NCBI GenBank assembly: GCA_903832165.1
Contig: CAILAQ010000488.1
Coordinates: 1 to 7,108, forward strand
Length of the DNA stretch: 7,108 nucleotides
From: an uncultured Bacteroidota bacterium
GTDB lineage: Bacteria > Bacteroidota > Bacteroidia > Bacteroidales > UBA12481
Direction: 5' to 3'
In this document: positions 6,863 through 7,108 of the stretch, in pieces
How the letters are laid out: each line of letters starts with the position of its first letter
How positions within the stretch are numbered: position 1 is the stretch's first letter
The notes under the pieces: model-generated
Database searches by the model: none
The model's input: only the letters and a program-made list of their open reading frames with translations
Told to the model about the DNA's origin: nothing
Translations under genes and position numbers: made by a program

Positions 6863-6917
6863 AGGCAAAGGGCAAAAAGGCAAAAGGAAAGGCTCAGGGC
6901 ACAAGGCTCAGGGCTCA
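6863..6917. repeat. Heptamer tandem repeat tract, consensus RGGCAMA / RGGCWCA
   Basis: About eight imperfect 7-nt units run in a row. AGGCAAA (6863-6869), GGGCAAA (6870-6876), one extra A, and AGGCAAA (6878-6884) come first, then a shortened AGGAA (6885-6889). AGGCTCA (6890-6896), GGGCACA (6897-6903), AGGCTCA (6904-6910) and GGGCTCA (6911-6917) follow. Alternate units begin with A or G, suggesting a 14-nt higher-order unit. The plus strand is almost purely purine plus C. It lies between the clpC terminator and the tRNA promoter, with no coding potential seen. Confidence 0.7.
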
Positions 6918-6980
6918 AGTTAAGTAGGAAGGAGGAATAGACAGGGGTTAAGTAAATAGTGAAGAATTCGAGAAATATAT

Positions 6981-7012
6981 TTTGGAAGTTTGGATTGAAA
7001 GGTATATCTTTG
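6981..7012 (+). promoter_or_regulatory. tRNA-Lys promoter, Bacteroidota type
   Basis: TTTG at 6981-6984 and TATCTTTG at 7005-7012 match both consensus elements (TTTG and TAnnTTTG) exactly, with 20 nt between. Transcription would start near 7017-7020, about 15-18 nt before the mature tRNA 5' end, leaving a short leader for RNase P to remove. This is the best promoter match in the window and supports the Bacteroidota assignment. Confidence 0.75.
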
Positions 7013-7034
7013 CGGCACGTTTTTTTAAGGTATT

Positions 7035-7107
7035 GATTCAGTAGCTCAGTAGGTAGAGCACATCCCTTTTAAGGATGGGGTCCTGGGTTCGAGCCCCAGC
7101 TGGATCA
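7035..7107 (+). tRNA. tRNA-Lys (anticodon UUU)
   Basis: This is a complete 73-nt cloverleaf reading AAA and AAG lysine codons. The acceptor stem pairs GATTCAG (7035-7041) with CTGGATC (7100-7106), including one T.G pair. The D stem pairs GCTC (7044-7047) with GAGC (7056-7059), around a loop with the GG pair at 7052-7053. The anticodon stem CATCC/GGATG encloses CTTTTAA (7066-7072), with anticodon TTT at 7068-7070. The T arm is CTGGG / TTCGAGC / CCCAG (7083-7099), and the discriminator is A7107. Only one base follows, so whether CCA is encoded cannot be judged. It has its own promoter and lies downstream of a terminator, so it is independent of clpC. Confidence 0.97.
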
Positions 7108-7108
7108 C

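Noticed and set aside
6863..6917. CRISPR array
   Set aside because: The repeat unit is only 7 nt with no spacers and no cas genes nearby, so it is a simple tandem repeat.
7035..7108. Integration site of a mobile element at the tRNA
   Set aside because: The tRNA is intact and the window ends one base after it. No integrase or repeated tRNA 3' end is visible, so nothing supports an element here.

Overview
The window looks like chromosomal core sequence from a member of the Bacteroidota, probably Bacteroidales or a relative. Three things point there: promoter-like elements of the TTTG / TAnnTTTG type ahead of gyrA, clpC and the tRNA; the absence of Shine-Dalgarno sequences; and the style of the GyrA, ClpC and TPR proteins. 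The lineage is an inference from these features, since no database search was possible.

Layout: (1) 19-1227, minus strand, an exported protein of about 400 residues built from tetratricopeptide repeats. (2) 1327-3858, minus strand, gyrA, a full-length DNA gyrase A subunit. It lies 99 bp upstream of the TPR gene and may be co-transcribed with it. (3) 3859-4151, a 293-bp divergent regulatory region with a good gyrA promoter, a candidate clpC promoter, and two sets of short repeats that could be operators. (4) 4152-6656, plus strand, clpC, a complete two-ring AAA+ unfoldase with a ClpP-docking loop. (5) 6657-7034, a 378-bp gene-free stretch. It holds a run of stem-loops ending in a strong intrinsic terminator, a TAGGTT hexamer repeat, a heptamer repeat tract of the type RGGCAMA, and the tRNA promoter. 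(6) 7035-7107, plus strand, a complete tRNA-Lys(UUU), one base before the window ends.

The genes are housekeeping: DNA supercoiling (gyrA), protein quality control (clpC), decoding of Lys codons (tRNA), and an envelope TPR scaffold of unknown role. No mobile element, CRISPR array, prophage or defence system was seen, and I do not see an unambiguous new system. The least explained part is 6692-6920, where several potential stem-loops and two different short-period repeats sit between clpC and the tRNA. GyrA also has two points worth a look: Met at the usual acidic quinolone-anchor position, and a weakened canonical GyrA box with a better copy later in the C-terminal domain.
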